Origin: Pteria penguin
Taxonomy: Eukaryota; Mollusca; Bivalvia; Pterioida; Pteriidae
Direction: 5' to 3'
DNA length: 64,000 nucleotides
Assembly (NCBI GenBank): GCA_035048485.1
Contig: CM068580.1
Span: 55,156,475 to 55,220,474, forward strand
A model generated the notes under the pieces. That model was given only the letters and a program-made list of their open reading frames with translations. It ran no database searches and was not told the origin of the DNA. A program made the position numbers and the translations under genes. This document shows positions 1 to 12,142 of this stretch, piece by piece (the stretch's first letter is position 1; the number at the start of each line of letters is the position of its first letter).

Positions 1-2460
1 ACTTTATAGGAAGTAAGTACTCAAGGTCCTCTACCAAGTTTGTGTTTTTATGCCGATCCGTGATCCAAGATGGCCGTCATTGGCTCTAATTGGTTGACAC
101 ATTTTCGACTTCTCCTCCAGAACTGCTGCACAGAATTTCACCAAACTTCATAGGAAGTAAGTACTCAAGGTCCTCTACCAAGTTTGTGTTTTTTATGTCT
201 ATCCGTGATCCAAGATGGCCGCCATTGGCTCTGATTGGTTGACACATTTTCGACTTCTTCTCCAGAACCGCTGCACAGAATTTCACCAAACTTCATAGGA
301 AGTAAGTACGCAAAGTCCTCTACCAAGTTTGTGTTTTTCATGCCGATCCGGGATCCAAGATGGTCACCATTGGCTCTGATTGGTTGACACATTTTCGACT
401 TCTCCTCCAGAACTGCTGCACAGAATTTCACCAAACTTCATAGGAAGTAAGTACTCAAAGTCCTCTACCAAGTTTGTGTTTTTATGCCGATCCGGGATCC
501 AAGATGGCCGCCATTGGCTCTGATTGGTTGACACATTTTCGACTTCTTCTCCAGAACCGCTGCACAGAATTTCACCAAACTTCATGGGAAGTAAGTACTC
601 AGTGTCTTCTACCAAGTTTGTGTTTTTTATGCCTATCCGTGATCCAAGACGGCCGCCATTGGTTCTGATTGGTTGACACATTTTCGACTTGTTCTCCACA
701 AAAGCTGCACAGAATTTCACCAAACTTCATAGGAAGTTGGTACTCAAGGTCCTCTACCAAGTTTGTGTTTTTTTATGCCGATCCGTGATCCAAGATGGCC
801 GCCATTGGCTCTGATTGGTTGACACATTTTCGACTTCTCCTCTAGAACCGCTGCACAGAATTTCACCAAACTTCATAAGAAGTAAGTACTCAAGGTCCTC
901 TGCCAAGTTTGTGTTTTTTATGCCTATCCGTGATCCAAGATGGCCACCATTGGCTCTGATTGGTTGACACATTTTCGACTTCTTCTCCACAAAAGCTGCA
1001 CAGAATTTCACAAAACTTCATAGGAAGTCGGTACTCAAGGTCCTCTACCAAGTTTGTGTTTTTTATGCCGATCCGGGATCCAAGATGGCCGCCATTGGCT
1101 CTGATGGGTTGACACATTTTTGACTTCTTCTCCAGAACCGCTGCACAGAATTTCACCAGACTTCATAGAAAGTAAGTACTCAAGGTCCTCTACCAAGTTT
1201 GTTTTTATGCCAGTCCGTGATCCAAGATGGCCGCCATTGGCTCTAATTGGTTGAAAGATTTTCAACTTCTTCTCCAGATCGGCTGCACAGAATTTCATCA
1301 AACCTCATAGGAAGTAAGTACAATGTACTCAAGGTCCTCTACCAAGTTTGTGTTTTTTATGCCGATCCGTGATCCAAGATGGCCGCCATTGGCTCTGATT
1401 GGTTGACACATTTTCGACTTTTCCTCCAGAACCGCTGCACAGAATTTCACCAAACTTCATAAGAAGTAAGTACTCAAGGTCCTCTGCCAAGTTTGTGTTT
1501 TTTATGCCTATCCGTGATCCAAAATGGCCACCATTGGCTCTGATTGGTTGACACATTTTCGACTTCTTCTCCACAAAAGCTGCACAGAATTTCACAAAAC
1601 TTCATAGGAAGTCGGTACTCAAGGACCTCTACCAAGTTTGTGTTTTTTATGCCGATCCGGGATCTAAGATGGCCGCCATTGGCTCTGATTGGTTGACACA
1701 TTTTTGACTTCTTCTCCAGAACCGCTGCACAGAATTTCACCAGACTTCATAGAAAGTAAGTACTCAAGGTCCTCTACCAAGTTTGCTTTTATGCCAGTCC
1801 GTGATCCAAGATGGCCGCCATTGGCTCTAATTGGTTGAAAGATTTTCAACTTCTTCTCCAGATCGGCTGCACAGAATTTTATCAAACCTCATAGGAAGTA
1901 AGTACTCAAGGTCCTCTACCAAGTTTGTGTTTTTTATGCCGATCCGTGATCCAAGATAACCGCCATTGACTCTGATTAGTTGACACATTTTCGACTTCTT
2001 CTCCAGAACAGCTGCATAGAATTTCATCAAACTTCATGGAAAGTAAGTACTCAATATCCTCTACCACATTTTTGTTTTTTATGCCGATCCGTGATCCAAG
2101 ATGGCCGCCATTGACTCTGATTAGTTGACACATTTTCGACTTCTTCTCCAGAACCACTGCACAGAAATTCATCAAACTGCATAGAAAGTAAGTACTCAAG
2201 GTCCTCAACCAAGTTTGGTGTTTTTTATGCCGATCCGTGATCCAAGATGGCCGCCATTGACTCTGATTGGTTGACACATTTTCAACTTCTTCTCCAGAAC
2301 CACTGCACAAAATTTCACCAAACTGCATAGAAAGTAAGTACTCAAGGTCCTCTACCAAGTATAGGTTTTTCATGCCGATCCATAATCCAAGATGGCCGCC
2401 ATTGGCTCTGTTTGATTAACACATTTTCATCTTCCTCTCCAGAACCCCTGCACAGAATTT
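1..2460. repeat. Satellite, ~145-bp unit, about 16 tandem copies
   Basis: A unit of about 144-147 bp recurs head to tail from the window edge to about 2460. Landmarks in every unit are 'tactcaaggtcctctacca', 'gatccaagatggccgcc' and 'ttggttgacacattttcga'. Copies differ by a few percent. The unit length is often close to a multiple of three, so minus-strand reading frames stay open across units and yield repetitive peptides of 60-150 aa; these have no independent coding support. The array continues beyond the left edge. Confidence 0.95.
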
Positions 2461-2520
2461 CTTGCTTGTTTGTAAATATGCACTTTGTGCTCAGGTGAGC
2501 AATATAGGCCCACTTGGGCC
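2461..2520 (+). mobile_element. Right terminus of a dispersed TIR-like element adjoining the satellite
   Basis: After the last satellite unit the sequence reads 'ctcaggtgagc' (2490-2500), then 'ataggcccacttgggcctc' and a cttgttt end. The same terminus closes the element at 46300-47892. The satellite is therefore an amplified internal part of a copy of that element whose left end lies outside the window. Confidence 0.7.
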
Positions 2521-4556
2521 TCTTGTTTATAGGAGCAGTCCGTTACTAAGCCAAAAATTATGAGAGAATGCCGAGTTTTCTATACAATAATTAAGATTTT
2601 CGAGTATCTAAGTTACAATATAACATATAAATAGTTGCATTCTAAGGCTGTTTAATTTGCCTTTCGAACACTCTCTACCTCATTACATACAGCAAATTCA
2701 AAAAGACGTGATCCGTCGACAACTGTACTATTTTTAACAAGTCGGGTATTGAGTGACATAACATATTGTTGAGTATTGTTTCTTATACATTATTTGAATA
2801 TTTCATTGAATATTTCATCAATCAACAACACATAAAAAGAAAGTAAGTATAATGCATGTAATTATCTATAATGCTACTTTTAGTTGACATTAATCCACAA
2901 ATTCTAGGAGCAAGAACGGTTAAACCCAAAAATGTGGCAGGCATCCTAATCATAGCTTTACATATCGCTTTATTAGAACATGTACATGTACTTTTACTTT
3001 AAATGTGTATGTTTGAAATTATTGCGTAAGCGTGCATCGGCATATCGTATGGCATATTGCGATGCATTTGCTTAAAATTCGTATTGCGATATAATCCCTA
3101 TACGGTTTTGTCTTTTTATAGCTTGGGATACTGCTTAAAACTTTTGGGTCAATAGTATCTAAAGTTATAATGTACAATACATTAAGATCACTGACATTTT
3201 AACTGCAAATGTTCAAACGTAAGACGAAAGTGAATAAAGTTATGTATCTGTGGCACTCACAACAAAGTACCACAGTGATCATGCATGGGTCTCTGAAATT
3301 TTGAGGTGAGACCAGCACCTGAGCTAAAAAAAAACTTTCGCGCATGTTCGATTCTAAACCTGTATTCAAACTCCAAACCCCTACTCACTTTGAGTTTGAG
3401 TACGGGTGAGGTTATAATCTTTACGCTTTCGATCCCGATTCCTGTGAGTGCATACAAGCACGGTTCTGAATATGGTCCTATCCGATTTTCAATTTTTTGA
3501 GAACATACTCGAGATTGGAGCATGCTGTCATGCTCCAGATATTCTATAACCTCGATAAACTTCGAGTTCGAGCACATAGTCACTTTGGAGCACCGACTCG
3601 TGCTCTAAAATTTTTTATAAAGGTTCTGTTGGGGGAGTGAACGTCTTCTGTTTAACTAGCCACACCGCCACGAATGTCCAAAACATACAAGCTTACATAA
3701 TATTACCCTCTGTACGTAACATTTAATAAGACGAAACACTGTAAAGAAAAGGTCATAGCCACACACAACATATGAAGAGGGCGCAGTAACATTTTAGTGC
3801 TATAAATAAAAAACTCCTAACCGTTCTTACTCCTAACTTTATCGTCTTAGTCCTACAAAATTCGGAAAGTACTTTGTTTGTACATTTTAAGTCTAGATTT
3901 ACCAATTTTAATCTCATTTCTACACTCAAATAAGTAATTAGATTGTATATGCATAAACAAATTGAGGCGTTGTTCATAAAAGTTCATAAAGTTTAGAGGA
4001 AATTCGGGCGGATTTTTTCATTTGTCGACGCATCACGCTTTATAGGAAGGTTGTCATGTTCCAAGTTTTATGGCAAGTGGATCTTTATCAATTTCATTAA
4101 AGAATAGGCATAGTTTGAATAGAAATTTCTCATTTACAAAACAGAAAAAAAGAAATAATACTTATCGAAGCAACTCTTTGTCCACTCAACGAGTCTGCTC
4201 CCGTAAAAAACGACCATTTGATTCGCCCCCCCCCCCTTGAATATGTAGCATCAAGGGGTATAAAAGTTAAACTTACCATTTCATTCACCTTTATATTATT
4301 TTATATGCATATATTTTCTTTATGTCCGTCTGACGGTTACATAATTGCAAAACATCGCCACCCACCATGTGTAAACTTGCCTCACTCATCGGGAGTTTTA
4401 CTATGTTGCATTGCATCTCGCAGAGCAATTAATAAAATTTGACAGTTCTAAACCGTTAAAACGACAAACCTTATCCGGCGAGCAGCTGTAGACAGCATGA
4501 ACCGGCGCTCTGAGTGACGGCATAACACAAATATTATACTATTGTTTTTAATGCGT
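2521..4556. other. No gene seen
   Basis: AT-rich sequence with stops in all frames. A stretch at 3260-3600 is open on the minus strand for 108 codons but has no recognisable domain or splice-bounded exon. A homopolymer C run lies near 4227-4236. Confidence 0.5.
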
Positions 4557-4558
4557 GG

Positions 4559-4591
<33 letters not shown>
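4559..4591. repeat. (TC)n microsatellite
   Basis: About 16 uninterrupted TC dinucleotides. Confidence 0.95.
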
Positions 4592-4593
<2 letters not shown>

Positions 4594-4846
4594 AAGGTCA
4601 TTTATAGGAATCTCAAGGATCCGCCAGTGCAGAAAAAGAGGTACATGTAACACATATGGTAAAAATGTACTTACGTATACCGAACGCCTGTGTTGAATGT
4701 TCTGGACAAACTAAGCACGTGTGCATGCACAATTACTATCAACGTCTGCAAAACGGGCAGACGGGAGTGTCTGACTCACTTCTAGGATTGAATTTTCCGA
4801 AAATGTTTCAACAATCGGAACCTTTCGTATGATTTCCTCGCCGCTA

Positions 4847-4982
4847 CCACAGGTGCTCGTTTTCATATAAACAACGGCTCCTCCCCTGTACGTCTCCGTC
4901 TCGTCTTTACTTATTTTATAATACGAGACGGAGACGTACAGGGATGTACTGGGACGTAGCCGTTGAAAACGAGCACTTGTGG
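4847..4982. repeat. Long hairpin / MITE-like palindrome
   Basis: The arms pair almost perfectly: 'ccacaggtgctcgtttt' at the left against its complement at the right end (one mismatch), and 'cctgtacgtctccgtctcgt' against 'acgagacggagacgtacagg' near the loop. The loop is a short AT-rich stretch around 4913-4921. The size of about 136 bp and the arm structure fit a non-autonomous fold-back element. Confidence 0.8.
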
Positions 4983-5164
4983 CCGCTACTGCTCTAGATA
5001 CGTGTTATTGTAGGTATAATACTGAAGTTTGTCAAATAACATAATTTTAAATTATTTCTACGGGAAAACAGGAGAGCAATTTTTTTGATTGAGTGAGTTG
5101 ATTTTGACCAGTCACTCACCCGAGTGTGAGTGGATTCTGAAAAAAATTCTAGAGCATTGTGTCA

Positions 5165-5775
5165 ACATTAGTGGGGTGGGACTAAAGGCCGAACCTGTCG
5201 AACCTAGCCGAACCAAAGCTTTATTTAAGCTATTTTTTAATATTTTAACTGATTTTTATGTTTATTAATGTAATGAGGTCATATCTAATCATTTCTACAC
5301 CAAAAAAATAAAAAATATACCATATTAATTGAAATATAGCTTTATCACCGGTGGCACTAAAGGCCGAACCTAACGAACGTGTCGAACCTAGCCGAACCTA
5401 AGCTTTATTTAAGCTATTTTTGAATATATTTAATTGATTTTTATGTTTATTGATGTAATGAGGTCATATCTAATCATTTCTACATCAAAAAATAAAAAAA
5501 ATATACCATATTAATTGAAATATAGCTTTGTCACTTGTCGAACCTAACGATCGAACGTGTCGAGTCGAACTGGGTAACGTGTCGAACCTAAGCTTTATTT
5601 AAGCTATTTCTGAATACATTTAATTTATTTTAATGTTACTTTATGTAATAAGGGCATATCTCACCAATTCTACACCCCAAAATAAAATGTATAAAATATT
5701 AAGTGAAATATACCTTTAACAATTGTCGAACATAGAGTACATGTCGGTCGGCGCCATCTTGGAATCAAGAAAAGT
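5165..5775. repeat. Tandem repeat, ~180-bp unit, three to four copies
   Basis: Units share 'aaggccgaacct', 'ccgaacctaagctttattt' and 'gaggtcatatctaatcatt'. Starts are near 5170, 5348 and 5530, with a shorter fourth start near 5715. The array ends in 'gtcggtcggcgccatcttgg', which recurs at 8367. Confidence 0.85.
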
Positions 5776-6085
5776 GTTGACGGTCATTTACCAAACATTA
5801 CGTTCAATATTTTATATACTTAAAATTAGTTCATATCGTTAATTTAAAAATTATTGGAAAAAAAAGCAAGTTTGGATATTTGTTTGAAAAAATCAGTTAT
5901 GAAATCGAGATAGATCTTTTGTAAATTCATTCACATGGTGTGAGATTTGAATCAGTTTTGTTTGACAACCTAGGCCTACTAATCAAAAAGCGAAAATTTA
6001 TAATAATAAAGATGAATAATAATTGCGACATAAGACATGAAATTTGTCTTGCTACCTCATTATTCCCCGAGTAATTTTTGTTACG

Positions 6086-6128
6086 CATACCAGAGACATG
6101 TATACACAGAGACTGGAAACTCCCATTG
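6086..6128. repeat. Inverted copy, partner of 8108-8150
   Basis: The stretch containing 'acagagactggaaactc' recurs in reverse complement near 8110-8140 with one or two mismatches over about 30 bp. Confidence 0.7.
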
Positions 6129-6889
6129 AAAGCTATATAGCTCCCTGACATAAGTAACATTTCCCGATAGGCATCTCGATAAGCCGGAAGTCCGCCATAT
6201 TGTTCTCGGCATTCAATCGCTTGAAAGCATTAAGCTTGAAAAGAAGAGGAATTTTCATCGCTTTTTAAACAAAGGTAGTTCAGATAAGTAAAAAAAGCAA
6301 TATACTAATCATTTGAATCATAAAACATTTCATATATGATCTATTCAATGTGAAGACATAACCCCGATCAGAAGCCATTAGTTGTGATAGACCTCTGAAA
6401 ACATTCACTTGGGTTTATGCAAAACATTTACACAATATTGAAGCACATGCCACCATTTTTCGTTTATAGCACCATCAATGTTTATTATAGTCATAGTTCT
6501 TTAATTTTCGTATGAACTATCTGTAAATCATGCATAATTACACGGCCGTATTTGAGGATCTCGCGACATTTTTCTCCTCACTACCGAACCGGCTGAGAAA
6601 CGACAACGGCAAGAAAAATTGTTAAAACAACAAAAATTAATGTCCTTTACATGACTAAACTCACACGTGTGTGTTAAGAAAGGTTTCAGACACATTTTAT
6701 ATCATTGAGTGTAGAGGACTTTATTCGTTATTTGATTTTAATCCTATTTTATATACGCGGTAAATCTTCAATCGTTTTTAACAAGAAAACCGATACCATA
6801 CCATATAGAACAAAATAATTATATAACCTGTCGATATATATATTGTTTTTATATTGAAAGTCATTCTATAAACATCAAAGAAGTAATGG

Positions 6890-7165
6890 TTGTTATTTTA
6901 GTACGAACTGAAGCAGTTATAAACACGTAAGGGGACATCTTGCAATGCAAATTTTCTGTGGCCGGTGGGTCGCCATTTTGTTTTTGTTGTTTGTTTGTTT
7001 GTTTGTTTTGTTTTGTTTGTTTGTTTTTTTTTTTTTGGCTTCTTTAACAAAGGAGTAAATTTTGTTCGTATCACGTGAAGTGTGCACAACAGGTACAGAA
7101 ATTATTTTGTTTTATGATTTACCATCTGAACATTAAAATAAACATTGAATTGTTATGTACTACCT
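6890..7165. repeat. Direct repeat copy 1 (with 7318-7545)
   Basis: Shares 'acacgtaaggggacatcttg' and the segment down to 'atttaccatctgaa' with the second copy at 7318-7545 at an estimated 75-80 percent. A T/G-rich simple tract (about 6975-7037) expands this copy. Confidence 0.7.
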
Positions 7166-7317
7166 TCTTAGATGCATTGATTGCTCAGCCTTATAAGATA
7201 AATATAAACAACTCCTATAAAATGGCAACAAGTGCTGTTTAGAAAATAACATAATAAATAAATAAAAATAATAAGTTCGGGGGGGGGGGGGGGCACAGAC
7301 ACATTAACAAATTAAAG

Positions 7318-7545
7318 TTGCCATTTAAGTACGAATTGCAGAAGTTATCAACACGTAATTGGACATATTGCAATGCGAAATTTCTTTAGTCGCCTGGATC
7401 GCCATTTTCTTTTTACTTCTTTACATAGGAGGGAGTAAAACAGCTCATACCACGTCAACAGTGCATATAAGATAAAACATTATTTTGTTTGCTATTTACC
7501 ATCTGAATTTTTTAAATAAACACAACATTGTTATTTATTGCCCAT
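7318..7545. repeat. Direct repeat copy 2 (with 6890-7165)
   Basis: Second copy of the unit at 6890, shorter because the T/G-rich expansion is absent. The two copies lie about 430 bp apart in the same orientation, separated partly by a poly-G run at 7279-7292. Confidence 0.7.
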
Positions 7546-7954
7546 GAATGACAAAGACAGACGCTGGTGCTTCCCCTGGGGTGGTGAACAAACAGTAGTA
7601 AAGGCAGGGGGATTGATTGCATATATCAACAACTCGTAAATGGCAACAAACAGTTCAGTTTCAGTTTTTTATTTCCTTAAGCCATTGGCTCATAGGCATA
7701 ACATATGTACATTATATACAAATGAACAGGATAGGTCACATAGTTGTTTAAAATGAATAAATATATAAATAGAAATAATTGTTTTTAAAAAGCAGGAAAT
7801 GAAAGCGTATCATTAAAAATCTTGGTTTTAAAAATATTTTTTGTAATGATTAATGATACAAGTTTGTCTCGATTTCGTTAGAAAGGAAAAGGAGAATATT
7901 ATTTCTACACATCCATAAAGTTAACAAAAAATATAAAAGAAAAAAAATAATAGG

Positions 7955-8027
7955 TGCCCGTAGAATTTGAACTGAGGTGCGTCGGCAGGAAAAGACCAAC
8001 TGCGCTATACGTCCCCGGGCGATATCC
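7955..8027 (-). repeat. tRNA-like SINE head or tRNA pseudogene
   Basis: On the minus strand there is an A-box-like 'tagcgcagttgg' and a B-box-like 'agttcaaattc' at tRNA spacing. The ends GCCCG and CGGGC can pair as part of an acceptor stem. The D-arm and anticodon arm are degenerate, so this is not called a functional tRNA. Confidence 0.5.
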
Positions 8028-8282
8028 GACGGTTAAAAGCGGTGTATTGTAGAGCGCGGTCATCTAATTAGCATAACAAAAGGACGTGATCATATGACGG
8101 ACGAGGCGGCGAGTTTCCAGTCTCTGTGTATATATGTCTCTGCGCATATCGGTGACTTATAATTATTCTAGAACTAAATGTTTTATAAATGCAGTATAAA
8201 ATATTTTTAAAGACGACTGAATATTCAAAGCAGTGTATTAAAAGAAATACTTATCTATACACAACAACACGACAATTGACGA

Positions 8283-8425
8283 GCAAATGGATAGAATACA
8301 CCCAAAAACAAAATATATAAAATATTAAGTGAAATATACCTTTAAAAATTGTCGAACATAGAGTACATGTCGGTCGGCGCCATCTTGGAATCAAGAAAAA
8401 TGTTAACAGTCATATATCATTTATT
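8283..8425. repeat. Dispersed copy of the 5.7-kb repeat end
   Basis: The sequence from about 8295 to 8400, including 'gtcggtcggcgccatcttgg', matches 5680-5790 in the same orientation with few differences. Confidence 0.8.
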
Positions 8426-9082
8426 TAATATTTCACATATTAATATAGATCTAATAAGTATCGGAAAAAATTGTTTACGGACCGAGGGAGATATCAACAA
8501 TGCTTGTTAAGAAATCACATTATGGAAAAGCGGGTTGGTCATTTTATATACACTAATAATAAATTATTTAAAGAAGGTTTATATTGCACTTCAAAATTAT
8601 ACTTTCAAAAATTATATATGGTGACTTTTTTTTTCATTTTGTGCCATAGGTAATATAAACATATAAATCCATTTTAACGTGTATGTACAAAATATTTTAG
8701 ACAAAAGGCATTTAGTTTCCTCTAGTAAAAGAAAATTCAAGCTGTTGGTCAATTTGGATACAAGCATCAAAAGTAATAAAATTATCATCTTCAGTCACTT
8801 GGGACAGCATTGAAAGATGTTCTACCCAATGCTTGTTTATTCAAAGGTATATGGTTTTTGGTTTGGGTAAAGTATAATAAAATGCAACATATATATTTTC
8901 TGTTTACATGCTTAACCCTCTCAACCCTATATCATAAAAGAACATTACATCCATTAGGATTAAACAGTAGTATTTGTTTATCAAGATTTATCACACAGTG
9001 ACTGATAGGTAAGGTGAACAAATATTGGAACAATCTGTGTCTAATATACTCTTGCTGGGTTTTGTTTTCACCATTTATTTAT

Positions 9083-9304
9083 TGTTCACCTCAAACCACA
9101 ATTATTTCACATATAATGGTTATGGCATCTAATAGGTGCCTGACACAGAAAATCATACATTTGCAACGTACCCACCCAATGTAGTAAGGGATCTTTTTCA
9201 TGCAACGCCTACTGTAACATGGACCGTCACTGGGAAGACCAAAGCAGGATTTGAACCTTAGACCTTGGGATTGTGTGTCCTGAAATCTACCACTAGGCCA
9301 CACC
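9083..9304 (-). mobile_element. tRNA-derived SINE
   Basis: On the minus strand the head reads 'ggtgtggcctagtggtaga' followed by the B box 'aggttcaaatcc' and a non-tRNA body. These are the RNA polymerase III promoter boxes of a tRNA-derived SINE. Two further SINEs with a similar head occur at 57748 and 58156. Confidence 0.75.
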
Positions 9305-9393
9305 TGCTTATGGTGCTAAGTACTCTGTTTGTGCTAAATGACTGCTCTAGAGCACAAAAATACTATTGAACATGTATTTAAAATGTTTTTCAG

Positions 9394-11774
9394 GATTACT
9401 TATCCAGACCGAAAAAGAGGATGAGAGATTTGAAACACCTAATGAAGATGCTCAAAGTGTTATTCCTTATGGTAATTATTCTAATGGAACCCAATCAAAG
9501 TTCGAATTTCTTTCCTGAAGCATTTATAGCTTTATATTGGATTTCATGAATCATACTATTTAATTTTTTTTCTTTTCAGGGTTACACACAAATACTGACG
9601 ACAAAACAACAAGTGCAAACGGTAATAAACTCCACAATGAAGATCAGATTCAGAGTGAGATTCAGATTCGCATTTGTGCATCATTCACATTGAATTTATA
9701 TACACGAATATATTTCTAAATTATTAAATGCAAGGAAGAACAAGTTGAATCAAATCTAATAATCTTCTCTCTGCAATTTAATATAAATGAATTTTTTGTG
9801 TTAAGTAAAGAATGAGAAATATTTTACTTTCACAACATTGACGGGAATTCATAGTTTCATATCAAAATGTAAAATTGGCTGTAGAAATCTGTCGTGTTAC
9901 TGTATTAATGGTTCAGAGAAGCATGTAATGGTACATTTTTACTATTTTACAGCACTGCTGAATAAAATATCAATAATGGACATTGCTAAAAACTCTAAAG
10001 ATGTAGAGGAATTTATAAATCGTATTCCACAATATACAGCAGATGAAATCAACAGTATTTCAAATCTTACAAAAGACCAGTCAATGTCCGATTTATGGAA
10101 AGTAGCTAGAAGGGGCCGTATTACAGCTTCAAGGTATAACATGAATCAACATTGAAAAATAAATAATTTCCTAATTTATTATAACTAACTGGCAACATCA
10201 AAAACAAATTAATTCTAAAGTGAAATACTGGAAAACTTTTAGTATAGAATGAATCTAAATTAATTTCAAGATTTCTTTGATATATTGAAAAAAATACAGT
10301 ACCTATATATTACAATGAATTATAATAATCCACAGGTTCTATGCAGTTCATACAAAGATTGCGAGTTTAAAAAGAAATCCAGTGATACAGACACAACATC
10401 TCTACTGTCCGAATTACTTGCAAAATCATCAATATCAGGTTATAATATTTCATGTAAATGTTTATATATGTAAATTGCAATTAGCATTGTGGATAAGGTC
10501 TATATACTTTTTTATAATAATGCATATTTTCTGATCTTGTTTGAATGATAAACTTATTTTATTAATTGTGTACTTGTAAAATAATCACTGACCTAAGGTT
10601 TCTAGTTTAATAATGATAATCAAAATATATGAAATCAATATTTTCAGAACATTCTGTGTTTGTGAAACACTAGTGCACTCGGCGGGACACCAAAGTCCGC
10701 AACATTATTTTTAGCATGAAGGTCATTGTCAAGGTCAAAAGGTCAGCAACCTTGGTGTCAATTGAAAGGGCTTCATTAGTTGAGTACGCAAGTGAAATAT
10801 GAAGTCTCTATCTCTCACGGTTCAAAAGTTATAGCCAAGATTAAAATTGACAACAGACAGACAAACAAACAAACAAAAACAATATGCTACAGTTCTATCA
10901 AATCTGGGGCATTAAAATAAAACCTACATGCAATATGCAACATTTTTGAATGAACTTTAATATTTTTGAATGAATTTTGAATTCAGTAGTTTATTCATTA
11001 ATTGTCTGATGACATTCTGTAATTTGAAATCTCAATTCTTAATTATCATTTACAGATGACTTTTCAAAATGTCATAAGGCACTCAAACATGGTCTAACTA
11101 AAGAGACCATAGCAAAGGCGAAGTACATGTATGTGAAGGAAACCAGTATCAACCACAGTGGATTCCAAAGTTCTGAATGTGGATTATTTATCCATCCAGA
11201 ATTTTCTTACATTGGGGCTAGTCCAGATATGCTTGTTACATGCAGATGTTGTGGAGACGGATTATTGGAGGTCAAGTGCCCCATGTTAGAACCTTGTTTG
11301 TCATGCATGCCTGGTTTATGTAAATGTAAACATTCTCTGAAATATCTGTGTCTCAAGAATGGAGCAACAAACTTAAAGCAAAATACTGCTTATTATGCTC
11401 AGGTTCAGGGTCAAATGGCAGTGACTGGTAAGAAATATTGTGATTTTTATATTTATACAAACCATGCGACCTTCTGTGAGAGAATACCTTTCAACCCGCA
11501 GTACTGGTCATGCATACTGAGTAGTCTGACATATTTCTTCTTGCATTTCATGACAAAATGTATTTATGAAAATGAAAATAATTTTCCTCCTGAACATGAA
11601 CCAATGGATGTAACTACGTCAGGCAATGTGTATTTTTGCAGAATGTGTAATCTAGTTGTTAAAGAGACAGAAAATTTTTTTAATTTTCATGAGCGTAGTG
11701 TCTGTTGTGACAATTGGTACCACTTTACGTGTGTGCACATGATCAAAACATGTTTACAAAGCTTGGAAAAATAG
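9394..11774 (+). pseudogene. YqaJ-type nuclease with C-terminal zinc finger, transposon gene, frameshifted
   Basis: Five exons are supported by acceptor and donor sites and phases: 9394-9471, 9580-9621, 9953-10133, 10336-10438 and 11056-11774. Upstream exons are probably missing or unread. Exon 3 contains LWKVARRGRITASR, the N-terminal motif of eukaryotic YqaJ-like exonuclease domains. Exon 5 carries the catalytic core: IGASPD, then LEVKCP, then YYAQVQGQMAVTG, and ends in a cysteine/histidine finger (FCRMC...CCDNWYHFTC) resembling a PHD finger. Exon 4 enters in one frame (RFYAVHTKIASLKRNP) but continues family-like only in another (DTDTTSLLSELLAKS), so a frameshift lies in the A-run near 10370. 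The role in transposition is unknown. It converges on the transposase at 12143-13753, and the pair recalls ISL2EU-type elements. Confidence 0.75.
10670..10925. repeat. Dispersed repeat between YqaJ exons 4 and 5
   Basis: Contains 'catgaaggtcattgtcaagg', 'aaggtcaaaaggtcagc' and a run of cagacagacaaacaaacaaa. It sits in the intron before the last YqaJ exon. Similar 'ggacggacagac' ends occur in repeats elsewhere in the window (44.9 kb). Confidence 0.5.
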
Positions 11775-11814
11775 ATTTGTAAATATTGTATTTAGATGTG
11801 CTATTTACAAATAT

Positions 11815-12060
11815 ATGAATGTAGAGACCTAGTGACAATGACCTTAATGTCACATTACTATAAAAGACCCAGTGACATTGACCTTAATGGGACCTTACTT
11901 TTAAGACCAATGACCTTAATGTGACCTTACTATAAAAGACCCAGTGACCATGAACTTAATGGGACATTACTCTAAAGACCCAGTGAGACAATGACCTTAA
12001 TCTGACCCATTTATATTGTTAGAACAGTGACTGTGACCTTACTACATGTATAAAGAGTTT
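11815..12060. repeat. Short tandem repeat, ~45-60 bp unit
   Basis: About five imperfect units of 'agacccagtgacattgacct' followed by 'taatgggaccttactt' lie between the two convergent transposon genes. Confidence 0.8.
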
Positions 12061-12142
12061 GGCCTTAATATAATGTAAATATGTAAATACAATATCATTT
12101 TCAGATTGTGTTATGGCCTATGCTGTTTGAATTTAAACTGTC

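Noticed and set aside
86..2373. Repeated minus-strand ORFs of 67-155 aa with a shared 88-aa peptide
   Set aside because: They follow the satellite monomer, whose length keeps frames open; each is a shadow of the tandem repeat, with no start context, splice sites or family match.
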